A stretch of 48,957 bases of DNA, taken from positions 1 to 48,957 of the forward strand of contig JAAXXP010000007.1 in assembly GCA_013334435.1 (NCBI GenBank). The letters are read 5' to 3'. The notes beneath the pieces were generated by a model, which ran no database searches, had not been told where the DNA came from, and worked only from the letters and a program-made list of their open reading frames with translations. The DNA comes from Chlorobiaceae bacterium. Lineage in GTDB: Bacteria; Bacteroidota; Chlorobiia; Chlorobiales; Chlorobiaceae. How positions within the stretch are numbered: position 1 is the stretch's first letter; each line of letters begins with the position of its first letter. Positions 39,893-48,697 of the stretch are shown here, piece after piece. Both the position numbers and the translations under genes were made by a program.

Positions 39893-39916
39893 CGTTATAT
39901 AATAAAAGATATAACG
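39893..39916. promoter_or_regulatory. ModE-like operator A, perfect palindrome in the cobA / lysR divergent promoter
   Basis: CGTTATAT-AATAAAAG-ATATAACG; perfect 8-bp dyad, 8-nt spacer, starts 15 nt upstream of the cobA ORF start. Confidence 0.75.
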
Positions 39917-40035
39917 TTTCGCAAAGGGAAGCCTTTATATCGACATCAAAACCGCGCCATAAGCTGAATCAATAAGGAGAAACCGAAAGAAGGCCGAAAA
40001 ACAGTGCGACTTATACGCAATAAACCTGAAATACC

Positions 40036-40947
40036 ATGTTTGACTATCGTCTGAAAGTATTTGATACCGTGGCACGGCGGTTGAATTTCACCAAAGCCGC
40101 AGAGGAGCTCTGCATCACCCAGCCCGCCGTCACGAAGCATGTCAAGGAGCTTGAAAAACATTTCGGACTGCAACTCTTCGAACGCAAGGGGAACAGGGTA
40201 GCCCTGACCGAAGGCGGCCTTCTGATACTGAAGCATACCGGATTGCTACGGGAGATAACCCGGCAACTCGAGTATGAGATGCACCGGCTCCATGATTCCC
40301 ATCAGGGCCTGCTGAAACTGGGAGCAAGCACGACAGTTGCCCAATACGCCCTGCCTCCGCTGCTTGCGAAATTCCACCGCGTATACCATGACGTGAACCT
40401 GCAGATGCTTACCGCCAATACCGAGCAGGTAGAACAGGCGCTGATCCGCAAGGAAATTGGACTGGGTATCATCGAAGGAGATACGAAGCGAAAGGATATG
40501 ATGTATACCCCGCTTGCCGATGATGACATCATACTGGTAAGCGGCGCGAAAAATCCCTTCGCAAAAAAAGAGGAAATCAGGGTCGAAGATCTCCTCACCA
40601 TTCCCCTGCTGTTAAGGGAACCGGGATCCGGAACGCTTGAGGTCGTCACTCACGCCCTCAAGAACTCGAACATACGGATTTCCGATCTTGCCGTAGAAAT
40701 GTATCTCGGAAGTTCGGAAGCGATAAAATCCTATCTGGTGCATTCGCAGTGCATGGCCTTCATTTCTCGACATGCCGTCATGCATGAGGTTGCAAACGGA
40801 TTGCTGAAAATGGTCAGGATCAAAAAATTCTCGATCCGACGGAGGTTCTTCTTCATCACTCCCGAGGGCCAGGTCGGAGGGCTGCCTGAAGTGTTCATGC
40901 GATTTGCCTCCGATCATTACAGCGACCTGCTCCCCGCTCAATACTGA
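40036..40947 (+). CDS. LysR-family transcriptional regulator (CysB/YeiE-like)
   Basis: FDTVARRLNFTKAAEELCITQPAVTKHVKELEKHFGLQLFERKGNRVALTEGG; LysR effector domain follows. Confidence 0.94.
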   Translation: MFDYRLKVFDTVARRLNFTKAAEELCITQPAVTKHVKELEKHFGLQLFERKGNRVALTEGGLLILKHTGLLREITRQLEYEMHRLHDSHQGLLKLGASTTVAQYALPPLLAKFHRVYHDVNLQMLTANTEQVEQALIRKEIGLGIIEGDTKRKDMMYTPLADDDIILVSGAKNPFAKKEEIRVEDLLTIPLLLREPGSGTLEVVTHALKNSNIRISDLAVEMYLGSSEAIKSYLVHSQCMAFISRHAVMHEVANGLLKMVRIKKFSIRRRFFFITPEGQVGGLPEVFMRFASDHYSDLLPAQY

Positions 40948-41183
40948 AGCAGTTCATGCAACAGTAAGCGCTTCCGATAACCTGCTGTTATGCCGGATCA
41001 CTTTTTACCATTGGCATGGCAACTGGTTTTTCGGCAATCTTGAACCGCGACCTGCAGTAATACAACACCTCTACAGGGGCCCCCTGAAAACATGGTATGA
41101 GCGTATCGGATCCAGCCCGGGCAGAGACAATTCATGCAATGCGTTTCCCATGGCGCCCGTAAAAGACATCAACAAGGAGAGTG

Positions 41184-42302
41184 ATGAATACCAACACAAA
41201 CAAAGAAAACATGCCGACTGACAACGCGTCCAATCGTGTAGAAAAGGAATTGCCAACCGGGGAACTGATCCGTGAAGCTGAACGACGCGGATTCCGGTGC
41301 CGGGCAAAAACAGCGAAACACAAGATTGACAGCTTGTTTCCGGGGGTTCTGGCATCCGTTACCGTAGCGGCCGCAGCAACATTCCTTTCCGACCATTACG
41401 GTGCTCCGACGATGCTGTTCGCGCTCCTGATCGGCATGGCGTTCCGCTTCCTTTCCGAGGATGAGGGAAAGGCGTTTCCCGGCATCCAGTTCGCATCCAG
41501 AACCATGCTCCGCATCGGCGTGGCGCTTCTCGGAATGCGCATTACGGTCAATCAGATTCAGTCGCTTGGCATAAAGGCGGTATCCATCGTCATATGTTCG
41601 GTTCTGCTGACCATACTGTTCGGTCTTTTTCTGTCAAAATCAATGGGTCGCGGCAAGCGGTTCGGCATCCTGACAGGAGGCAGTGTCGCGATCTGCGGAG
41701 CCTCGGCTGCGCTTGCCGTTGCGGCCATACTTCCCAAAGACGAATACAGCGAACGCAACACCATAGTCACGGTCATCAGTGTCACCGCCCTGAGCACCCT
41801 GGCGATGATCCTGTACCCGATCATTGCCGTTCAACTCGGACTGGATCCGCAGGCTGCCGGAGTTTTCCTCGGTGGCACCATTCATGATGTGGCCCAGGTT
41901 GTCGGGGCTGGATATTCCATGTCGGACAAGACCGGCGATACCGCTACGGTTATCAAGCTGCTCAGGGTTTCCATGCTCGTACCCGCGGTCTTTTCCCTTT
42001 CACTGATTTTCCATAGCAGAAGAGCAATGGAAGGGAGTGATACAAAGAGTTTTCTCTTGCCGCCGTTCATCATCTTTTTCGTCCTGCTGGTGGGCATCAA
42101 CAGCACAGGAATCGTATCCGAACAGCTCCGAACCGTTGTCGGAGATATCTCTCGCTGGTGCCTTGTTGCGGCCATCGGTGCTCTTGGCATGAAAACATCC
42201 CTGAAATCGCTTTTCGAGGCAGGCTGGCAGCCAGTTTCGATTATCGTTGCCGAAACGATTTTTCTTGCGGTGCTTGTCCTTGCCGCAATACACTGGGTGT
42301 AA
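41184..42302 (+). CDS. YeiH/YadS-type putative sulfate exporter family transporter (UPF0324)
   Basis: Multi-TM: LIGMAFRFLSEDEGKAFPGIQFASRTMLRIGVALLGMRITVNQI, VAICGASAALAVAAILP, GTIHDVAQVVGAGYSMSD. Confidence 0.9.
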   Translation: MNTNTNKENMPTDNASNRVEKELPTGELIREAERRGFRCRAKTAKHKIDSLFPGVLASVTVAAAATFLSDHYGAPTMLFALLIGMAFRFLSEDEGKAFPGIQFASRTMLRIGVALLGMRITVNQIQSLGIKAVSIVICSVLLTILFGLFLSKSMGRGKRFGILTGGSVAICGASAALAVAAILPKDEYSERNTIVTVISVTALSTLAMILYPIIAVQLGLDPQAAGVFLGGTIHDVAQVVGAGYSMSDKTGDTATVIKLLRVSMLVPAVFSLSLIFHSRRAMEGSDTKSFLLPPFIIFFVLLVGINSTGIVSEQLRTVVGDISRWCLVAAIGALGMKTSLKSLFEAGWQPVSIIVAETIFLAVLVLAAIHWV

Positions 42303-42418
42303 TACCTGTTAAAAACATACCGCATGAGAAATCTTCGATCCATCATCATGGTTTATTCCATAGCCCTCAGGAGGTTCCCATAAGGCTGCTGCATGCCAAG
42401 ACATGCTTATTATGGCCC

Positions 42419-44014
42419 TCACCGGTATTTTTTATAATTGATACCGAGCTTCTGCATCTTCAGACTCAAGGTTCTTCTGGTGAGCCCAAGAGTTTCTGCT
42501 GCAGCTGAAATATTGCCCTTATGATCGCACAAGGCCTCGATGATCATCTCGTACTCTACGGAATTGACTTTTGCTCCAAGCCCCTGCTGTGTGCTGCTGC
42601 CCGATACGGCTGTTTTCTGAAGGGATAGCGGAAGGTCATAACCATGAATGACATCACCTTCGGCGATAATGAGCGCTCTCTCGATAACATTTTCAAGCTC
42701 CCTGACATTTCCCGGCCAGGGATACGAAAGCAGCATCTCCTGCACAGGAATCGATATGCCGTTTATCGACTTGCTGAATTTCTTCGAAAAACGGGAAACG
42801 AAAAATTCCGCAAGGGCAATGATGTCACTGTTTCTTTCGCGCAGGGGAGGGATGACGATAGGAAACACGTTAAGCCTGTAGTACAGATCTTCCCGAAAAC
42901 GCCCCTCTTTGACCATCTGCTGCAGATCGCGATTCGTTGCGGTTATGATTCTTATATTGACTTTTATGGTCTGATTCCCGCCTACACGCTCGATCGTCCT
43001 TTCCTGCAGCACCCGAAGGAGTTTTGCCTGGACAGGCAGCGACAACTCTCCGATTTCATCGAGAAAGACAGTCCCTCCGTCGGCCTCCTCGAACCGGCCC
43101 TTTCTGGCCCTTTCCGCACCGGTATAAGCGCCTTTCTCATGACCGAACAGCTCACTCTCTATGACGCTTTCAGGCAGTGCGGCACAATTGAAGGTAACGA
43201 AGGCCTTATCGGCATCCACGCTGTTGTAATGTATCGCACTGGCGACAAGCTCCTTGCCGACGCCGCTTTCTCCAAGAATCAGTACCGTGGACCTTGTTCT
43301 GACGATTTTATTGATCAGGGAATAAACCTCAAGCATAGGCTTCGAATTGCCTATGATATTCGAAGGGTGAAATCTCTCTTTGAGCGCATTCTGAAGGCGC
43401 TCGTTTTCCATGCGCAAAAAGTGTTTGTCCTCATTCTCGAGCAGATAGAGCTCAACCGCCTGGGCAATCATGGCGGCAACGATACCGAGCAGTTCAACGT
43501 CGAAGGCAAGCAGCTCGTGATCTTCGCAGACCCGTTCGACGCTTATGGCCCCCAATACCTTCTTGCCCCGCAAAATAGGTATGCAGACAAAAGAAAGCTC
43601 CCTGTCTTCCTGAGAGAGAAGGCTTTTCGTCCGGTTCAGAAAATTCGGCTCCTTGCCGATTACGGGCACGATTATTTTCCTGCCCGTTTCTACCACTTTT
43701 CCCGTAATCCCTTCGCCGATGGAATAGACTCCACGGGTTTCCTCTTCCCTGGAGAGCCCTATGCTGTCATGGATGAAGATTTTCCCGGTTCTGCTGTTCA
43801 GCAGGTTGACCATGCCCCTGATAACCCCCATATCCTCTTTCATGATCTTCAGCAGCACCGCAAGCGTATCCGAAAGACTCGAGGATTCGACAACCACCTT
43901 GCTTATGCGGAACAGGGAGGACAATATGTTCGCACGACAGATCGAGCAGTCGTTCTGCAGGGATTTTTCACACGCCCTGGTTGCGCAGAAGTGTAGCCGT
44001 TTTTTTGCGCTCAT
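42419..44014 (-). CDS. anfA: Sigma-54-dependent activator of NifA/AnfA family (GAF-AAA-Fis HTH)
   Basis: GAF domain, [34 protein letters not shown] (GAFTGA-type), C-terminal Fis [30 protein letters not shown]-terminal Cys cluster [17 protein letters not shown]. AnfA assignment rests on neighbouring anf genes. Confidence 0.85.
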   Translation of the reverse strand: MSAKKRLHFCATRACEKSLQNDCSICRANILSSLFRISKVVVESSSLSDTLAVLLKIMKEDMGVIRGMVNLLNSRTGKIFIHDSIGLSREEETRGVYSIGEGITGKVVETGRKIIVPVIGKEPNFLNRTKSLLSQEDRELSFVCIPILRGKKVLGAISVERVCEDHELLAFDVELLGIVAAMIAQAVELYLLENEDKHFLRMENERLQNALKERFHPSNIIGNSKPMLEVYSLINKIVRTRSTVLILGESGVGKELVASAIHYNSVDADKAFVTFNCAALPESVIESELFGHEKGAYTGAERARKGRFEEADGGTVFLDEIGELSLPVQAKLLRVLQERTIERVGGNQTIKVNIRIITATNRDLQQMVKEGRFREDLYYRLNVFPIVIPPLRERNSDIIALAEFFVSRFSKKFSKSINGISIPVQEMLLSYPWPGNVRELENVIERALIIAEGDVIHGYDLPLSLQKTAVSGSSTQQGLGAKVNSVEYEMIIEALCDHKGNISAAAETLGLTRRTLSLKMQKLGINYKKYR

Positions 44015-44414
44015 GGTTCATTTTCTTTTCGCGTGATACAATTAACAATTCACCCGGCAGAGCTTCGAGGCGTTGCCCCCCTGCAAAAGCCATGTTTCCC
44101 AGGAATGACGTCAAGGGTCCCGTAACTGAGCACGAAATGACCGCCCCTTCCCGAAACGGGGCCTGTTCCGCCGGACCGGCAGGAACTGGTTGCATTTGTC
44201 AGGGAGATACGTTGCTGAGGCATTCCGACCCGGGCATCACCAAACAGTTCCGAATACATAGACACCTTGATCACACCATGTCATGATAAATACGGATACA
44301 TAACGATATCCCGGCCGCCCGATCCGCAGCAGAGCCGATGTCCATCGCCTCCCATACGCTCCGCATTGCGCCCTGTTTTTGGACACAGTGAATCGGAGGT
44401 TCCATAACAGGAAC

Positions 44415-44460
44415 ATCGCATCGCTGTAACGACGGAATATCCGCGTTGAAGCGATGCGAT
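44415..44460. repeat. 10-bp inverted repeat in the anfA upstream region
   Basis: ATCGCATCGC...GCGATGCGAT with 26-nt spacer. Confidence 0.6.
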
Positions 44461-44494
44461 CGCCATTGACGGCGGGCTGCGCCGCACAGTCAAT

Positions 44495-44518
44495 CGTTAT
44501 GTAATAAAAAACATAACG
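44495..44518. promoter_or_regulatory. ModE-like operator B, perfect palindrome between nifB and anfA
   Basis: CGTTATGT-AATAAAAA-ACATAACG; perfect 8-bp dyad, 8-nt spacer. Confidence 0.75.
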
Positions 44519-44565
44519 TGGTACAAAAAAAACATCCTCTTCGAGGGAGTACAGGCGCCTCGTCT

Positions 44566-45840
44566 TCAGGCGCAGCCGCCGCCGGTTCCGCCGCAGCTGG
44601 TTCCGCAGGCGTGTATCGGATTGCTTTTCATAAAAGCGGTCAAATCCTTTCCCGTAAAAAGTCCGAAAACGGCATCCTCGATAATGCCGTCCATAAGCAT
44701 GACCTCTATGCCCTTCTCCCTGAGCACGCTGATCGGCGAATCACCTGCGGCGCTTACCAGAAGCGCCCTGCAGTCTTTCAGAATACCCGACAGTATCTCC
44801 CACCTTTTCCGGCCACCGCCTGGAAGAGGTGCGACTCTTGAATCCAGAAGAACACACCTGTCGCCCTCGGGAGCCATGGCATAAACGAGAAAGCGGTCCG
44901 CTTCTCCCAGATGCTGACCGATCCGTACGCCATCCAGACTGCTGACGGCTATACAGGGTCGGGGCCCTTCCTGATTTTCCGGCATCAGTGCTGCGGTTGC
45001 CAGTTCCCGCATCATGCCGTCACTGTTGGCTTCTCCGATAATGCCGACCGCATCGGCCCGGCAACGGGCGCAATGCTTCATTTGCGGCAGATATTCGGCT
45101 GTCGCATCCTGTATTTCGAGAACCACTTCCGGTAATGGCTCCGGAATGTTTTCGAACACGGTTCCGGGATTACTGTAGTAGGGCATACAGTTGAGAATAT
45201 CCGCGCCAAGGCCGGCAACTGTTCGTGATACCTCGACAATATGGGCATCGTTTATGCCGGGAATGATGATGGAGTTCACCTTGGCGGTGACACCCGCCTC
45301 CTTCAGCTTTTCAAGAGCATGAAGCTGTCTTTTTATAAGGAGTTTAGCGGCATCGACATCCCTGTAGAGTTTCTTTTTATGACGTACCCATGTATAGATC
45401 TCCGATCCGATTTCCGGATCGACAGCGTTGATGGTAATGGTGACGTGACTGACCTCCAGCTCGGCAAGCTCATCGATATAAGGCAACAGATCGAGACCGT
45501 TGGTTGCAATACAAAGCAGCATTTCGGGATATTTTGCCCTTACCAGCCGCAGCGTTTCCATGGTCTCCGATGGATTGGCGAACGGGTCTCCCGGTCCGGC
45601 AATGCCCACCACGGAAATGTTCGGAGACATCGCCATTGCCCGATCCAGATAGTGTATGGCCTGCGCCGGCGTAAGGAGTTTGCTTGTGACGCCCGGACGG
45701 TTTTCGTTCATGCAGTCGAACTTCCTGTTGCAGTAATTGCACTGGATATTGCATTTCGGCGCGACAGGGAGGTGGATTCGCCCGAACCTGTGACGCGACT
45801 CATCGTTGAAGCAGGGGTGGTTTTCTGTTTTCAGTGGCAT
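44566..45840 (-). CDS. nifB: Nitrogenase cofactor biosynthesis protein NifB with C-terminal NifX-like domain
   Basis: Radical SAM CNIQCNYCNRKFDCMNENRPGV, VGIAGPGDPFANP, C-terminal IAVSSLDGVRIGQHLGEADRFLVYA; terminal CGTSCGGTGGGCA tail. Confidence 0.94.
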   Translation of the reverse strand: MPLKTENHPCFNDESRHRFGRIHLPVAPKCNIQCNYCNRKFDCMNENRPGVTSKLLTPAQAIHYLDRAMAMSPNISVVGIAGPGDPFANPSETMETLRLVRAKYPEMLLCIATNGLDLLPYIDELAELEVSHVTITINAVDPEIGSEIYTWVRHKKKLYRDVDAAKLLIKRQLHALEKLKEAGVTAKVNSIIIPGINDAHIVEVSRTVAGLGADILNCMPYYSNPGTVFENIPEPLPEVVLEIQDATAEYLPQMKHCARCRADAVGIIGEANSDGMMRELATAALMPENQEGPRPCIAVSSLDGVRIGQHLGEADRFLVYAMAPEGDRCVLLDSRVAPLPGGGRKRWEILSGILKDCRALLVSAAGDSPISVLREKGIEVMLMDGIIEDAVFGLFTGKDLTAFMKSNPIHACGTSCGGTGGGCA

Positions 45841-45913
45841 GGATTCCTCCCTTCATAAATCAGAATGGTGACAAAATGCTCGAAAGCCTGTTGGATGATG
45901 ATTCTCCGGAACA

Positions 45914-46594
45914 TTACCCGCATGATGAACATCCCGATCGATGCCCATTGCGGCGAGCATCCGAACGGACGGATATGAGCCATCGGCCATCTTCAAGTGG
46001 CGTGGTAGAGAAATTCAGCTTCATGGCGCCAAGTTCACCCGGGAACCATTTCGGAACATGGTCGCAGACAATATCAAGCCTGGTGAAAGGGGTCGATTGC
46101 AAAAAGGGAAGCAGGATATCTTTTGAGTTATGACCTGTTCCGCTGCCCTGCACCTGACTGATATCGATCGTGTAGATCCCCGCGCAGCTGCCGCCCAGAA
46201 ATGCCGGTACCGCCATATCCGAAGCAGATGCCCGGTTTGCCGCAACAGCCGCTGCTGCCGCTTCGGCAGCCTGAGCAGTCAGCTGCATGACGTTGTCAAG
46301 CTGGTCCGCAGGATCCCCAGCGACGGACCAGAGCGTAAATCCAAGCTCGATCAGCATCGTACGGGGAAAACCCCGGACATCCCGGAGAAGCATGATACGG
46401 CAGTCGCCAAGTTTCGCCGCAAGCGTCTGGATTGCGTCTTTGAGGGAGGCCAGCCCGGGGTGGCCTCCGGGTTCGAAAGCAAAGGCGTCGCCAGCTTTCC
46501 ATCGATCTCCCGCCAGGGTGTAGATGATCACCGTTCCCGGCTCACCAAAAGGTATGGCATGGCCATTGCCGTCGACTATCGCTGCTATATGCAT
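45914..46594 (-). CDS. anfO: Iron-only nitrogenase accessory protein AnfO
   Basis: MHIAAIVDGNGHAIPFGEPGTVIIY...LGDCRIMLLRDVRGFPRTMLIELGFTLW; AnfO-like and located downstream of anfK. Confidence 0.82.
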   Translation of the reverse strand: MHIAAIVDGNGHAIPFGEPGTVIIYTLAGDRWKAGDAFAFEPGGHPGLASLKDAIQTLAAKLGDCRIMLLRDVRGFPRTMLIELGFTLWSVAGDPADQLDNVMQLTAQAAEAAAAAVAANRASASDMAVPAFLGGSCAGIYTIDISQVQGSGTGHNSKDILLPFLQSTPFTRLDIVCDHVPKWFPGELGAMKLNFSTTPLEDGRWLISVRSDARRNGHRSGCSSCG

Positions 46595-46661
46595 GGTAAC
46601 TCCGTTTTCATGTTCACACCAGGGATCCGCTAAAAGCGGATGCATTATGGTAAAGGACCCA

Positions 46662-47153
46662 TCAGAATCCGTGTTTCTTGCCCTTGATCGATTCGATTTC
46701 GATGCGGACAACCGCTGTGTTATCGAGGCTTCCCTGCGGGTAGGAAAACTTCCTGTCGGTGAAACGTGCGACGATCATGTCAAGCACTCTCACTTTTTCA
46801 GAAATGTCTTCAATGATGCCTGCCTTGCCGAAACCGATCACCGTACGATGGCGCGCCTCGAAATCGCAGGCCATATCGTTCTCGATCACGCCCTGATCCA
46901 CCGAGACCTCGAAACAGAGCCGGTCGTTCCGGCTGAGAATCTCCATTTTGGTGCCCTTGCTGGATGAATGGAAATAGAGCGCCGCTCCATCATAGGCGTA
47001 AAAAACCGGCACGAGAAACGGAACGTTGTTGTCGCTGAAGGCAAGGTTCATCACGGTCGATAAGCCGAGAATGGCGTCGATCTCATCCCGACTGGTGATC
47101 TCCCGTTCCTTGCGGCGCATGGCTCCGAAGGGAGGAATGGTACTGTTGCTCAT
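46662..47153 (-). CDS. Pyridoxamine 5'-phosphate oxidase-like FMN-binding protein (anf cluster)
   Basis: FGAMRRKEREITSRDEIDAILGLSTVMNLAFSDNNVPFLVPVFYAYDGAALYFHSSSKGTKMEILSRNDRLCFEV. Confidence 0.85.
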   Translation of the reverse strand: MSNSTIPPFGAMRRKEREITSRDEIDAILGLSTVMNLAFSDNNVPFLVPVFYAYDGAALYFHSSSKGTKMEILSRNDRLCFEVSVDQGVIENDMACDFEARHRTVIGFGKAGIIEDISEKVRVLDMIVARFTDRKFSYPQGSLDNTAVVRIEIESIKGKKHGF

Positions 47154-47204
47154 GTTGTACTGTTGTTGTGTGTCCTGTTGCTGCTTCTGTTTATCTTCTC
47201 CTGT

Positions 47205-47250
47205 ATCGGCATGGTGCCGGATTCCCGAAAAAATCCGGCACCATGCCGAT
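47205..47250. repeat. 18-bp perfect inverted repeat 3' of anfK
   Basis: ATCGGCATGGTGCCGGAT-TCCCGAAAAA-ATCCGGCACCATGCCGAT, starts 3 nt after the anfK stop (minus strand). Confidence 0.9.
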
Positions 47251-47252
47251 GT

Positions 47253-48641
47253 TCACCACATATTGAGAATCCATTCTCTGCTTTTCTTGTACTCCATGTC
47301 GGCGAAAAGCGTGTTTGCCATCTGTTCGGCAAGCCATGTCGCACCGGCATATCCGACAACCGGATAACGGTAAAGGCCGGCTCGGTCGTAGGTCGGAAAG
47401 CCTACCCGGACCATGGGAATGTTGTGATCGATTGCCACAAACCGGCCTTTCGAATGGCCGAGTATCAGGTCGAGTTCGAGCCCTTCGTTGATGATCCTGT
47501 TCTCAAGATCCCAAAGGTCGGCATTCATGACGATTTCCATGTCGTAATCGACGTTTTCCTGCAGCGCCCTGATACGGGGGTCTTCCGCATAGGCGGTGTT
47601 GTCGTCGCCGAGAAGAAGCAACTTCGGCTTCATTTCCAGATCGAGGCAAAACTCGGCAAGACCGATGACCAGATCGGGGTTACCGTAAATGGCGACCTTC
47701 TTGTCGGCAAGAAACATATGGGTAAGATCCGTAAGCGCATCGATCGCCCTGCCCCGTTCAAGAACAAGAGACTCCGGAACAGGCTTGCCCGTCATCCTGC
47801 TAAGATTCTTCAGGAAGGTGTCCGTATTGCGGATGCCGACCGGAGTTGGCCCTATGATGGAAGGAATCCCGAACTCCTTTTCGAGATATTTCGCCGCTTT
47901 GGTTCCTTCGTACCGGTTCAGGGCAATCGTTCCATAGGCATTTGCCGTATCTTTCAAATCGGCAATGGTCGTATTCCCATGCGAAACATGGTTGCCGTCC
48001 GGCATAAGCGGCGAATCGAAACTCTCGATTTCGAAAAGCACGGTCGCATCGATCTGCATTTCCGAGAGCAGGTGCTTCAGGGCTGTCACGTCACCGGGGT
48101 TGACCCAGCCGGTTATAAGATTGATCCTGCCGTTCGGTTCGCCTTTCTCGGCGAAGTACCTGACGAAATCCCTCACCGCCGTATCGTACCCGCTGATCAT
48201 GCTGCCGACGAAGCTCGGACAGTGGATCGGGATGAGGTGTACCTCGCGGCCGGCATACTTGGTGTCGAGCAGCTCCTCCTGCAGCTTGATGACGACACCA
48301 TCCACGTCGTCGCCGATCACCTCCGTCGAGCAGGTGGTGATGATCGGAATGACCTTGACGTCGGGATAGCGCATCAGCAGAACGTCGACGGCCTGCTCCA
48401 CACGGTCGAGCGCACCGAACACGGCGCCATCCTCGTGCACGGATGAAGATGCGATTTCGAAGCTTTCCTTGAAGTGCTGGGAAATCAGCAGCCTGACGAA
48501 CATGACGCAACCCTGACCGCCGTGCACGATGCCGATGCACTCCTTGATGCCGATGCTGGCAAACTGGGCGCCGGCGGGCTGACAGGTGAAGATCGGGTTG
48601 ATAACGCCGGTCCGTTCCTTGGTTTTAAGTTCACAGTTCAT
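47253..48641 (-). CDS. anfK: Iron-only nitrogenase (FeFe) beta subunit AnfK
   Basis: INPIFTCQPAGAQFASIGIKECIGIVHGGQGCVMFVRLLISQHFKESFEIASSSVHEDGAVFGA, TTCSTEVIGDDVDGV, FEIESFDSPLMPDG, SHGNTTI, LNRYEGTKAAKYL; recalled AnfK sequences fit better than VnfK or NifK. Confidence 0.9.
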   Translation of the reverse strand: MNCELKTKERTGVINPIFTCQPAGAQFASIGIKECIGIVHGGQGCVMFVRLLISQHFKESFEIASSSVHEDGAVFGALDRVEQAVDVLLMRYPDVKVIPIITTCSTEVIGDDVDGVVIKLQEELLDTKYAGREVHLIPIHCPSFVGSMISGYDTAVRDFVRYFAEKGEPNGRINLITGWVNPGDVTALKHLLSEMQIDATVLFEIESFDSPLMPDGNHVSHGNTTIADLKDTANAYGTIALNRYEGTKAAKYLEKEFGIPSIIGPTPVGIRNTDTFLKNLSRMTGKPVPESLVLERGRAIDALTDLTHMFLADKKVAIYGNPDLVIGLAEFCLDLEMKPKLLLLGDDNTAYAEDPRIRALQENVDYDMEIVMNADLWDLENRIINEGLELDLILGHSKGRFVAIDHNIPMVRVGFPTYDRAGLYRYPVVGYAGATWLAEQMANTLFADMEYKKSREWILNMW

Positions 48642-48697
48642 AAGTAGTCGGTTAAATAATTATCCATATTTTCCATGTTGTTGCGATTCGTCACCCC

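Noticed and set aside
42644-43996. 450-aa plus-strand ORF opposite anfA
   Set aside because: Antisense to a complete AAA+ activator; no domain signature.
44282-44305. Third full ModE-like site in the anfA upstream region
   Set aside because: Only the right half (ACATAACG) is good; the left half at 8-nt spacing matches 4/8, so kept only as a half-site.
47163-48446. 427-aa plus-strand ORF opposite anfK
   Set aside because: Antisense shadow of anfK with no domain signature.
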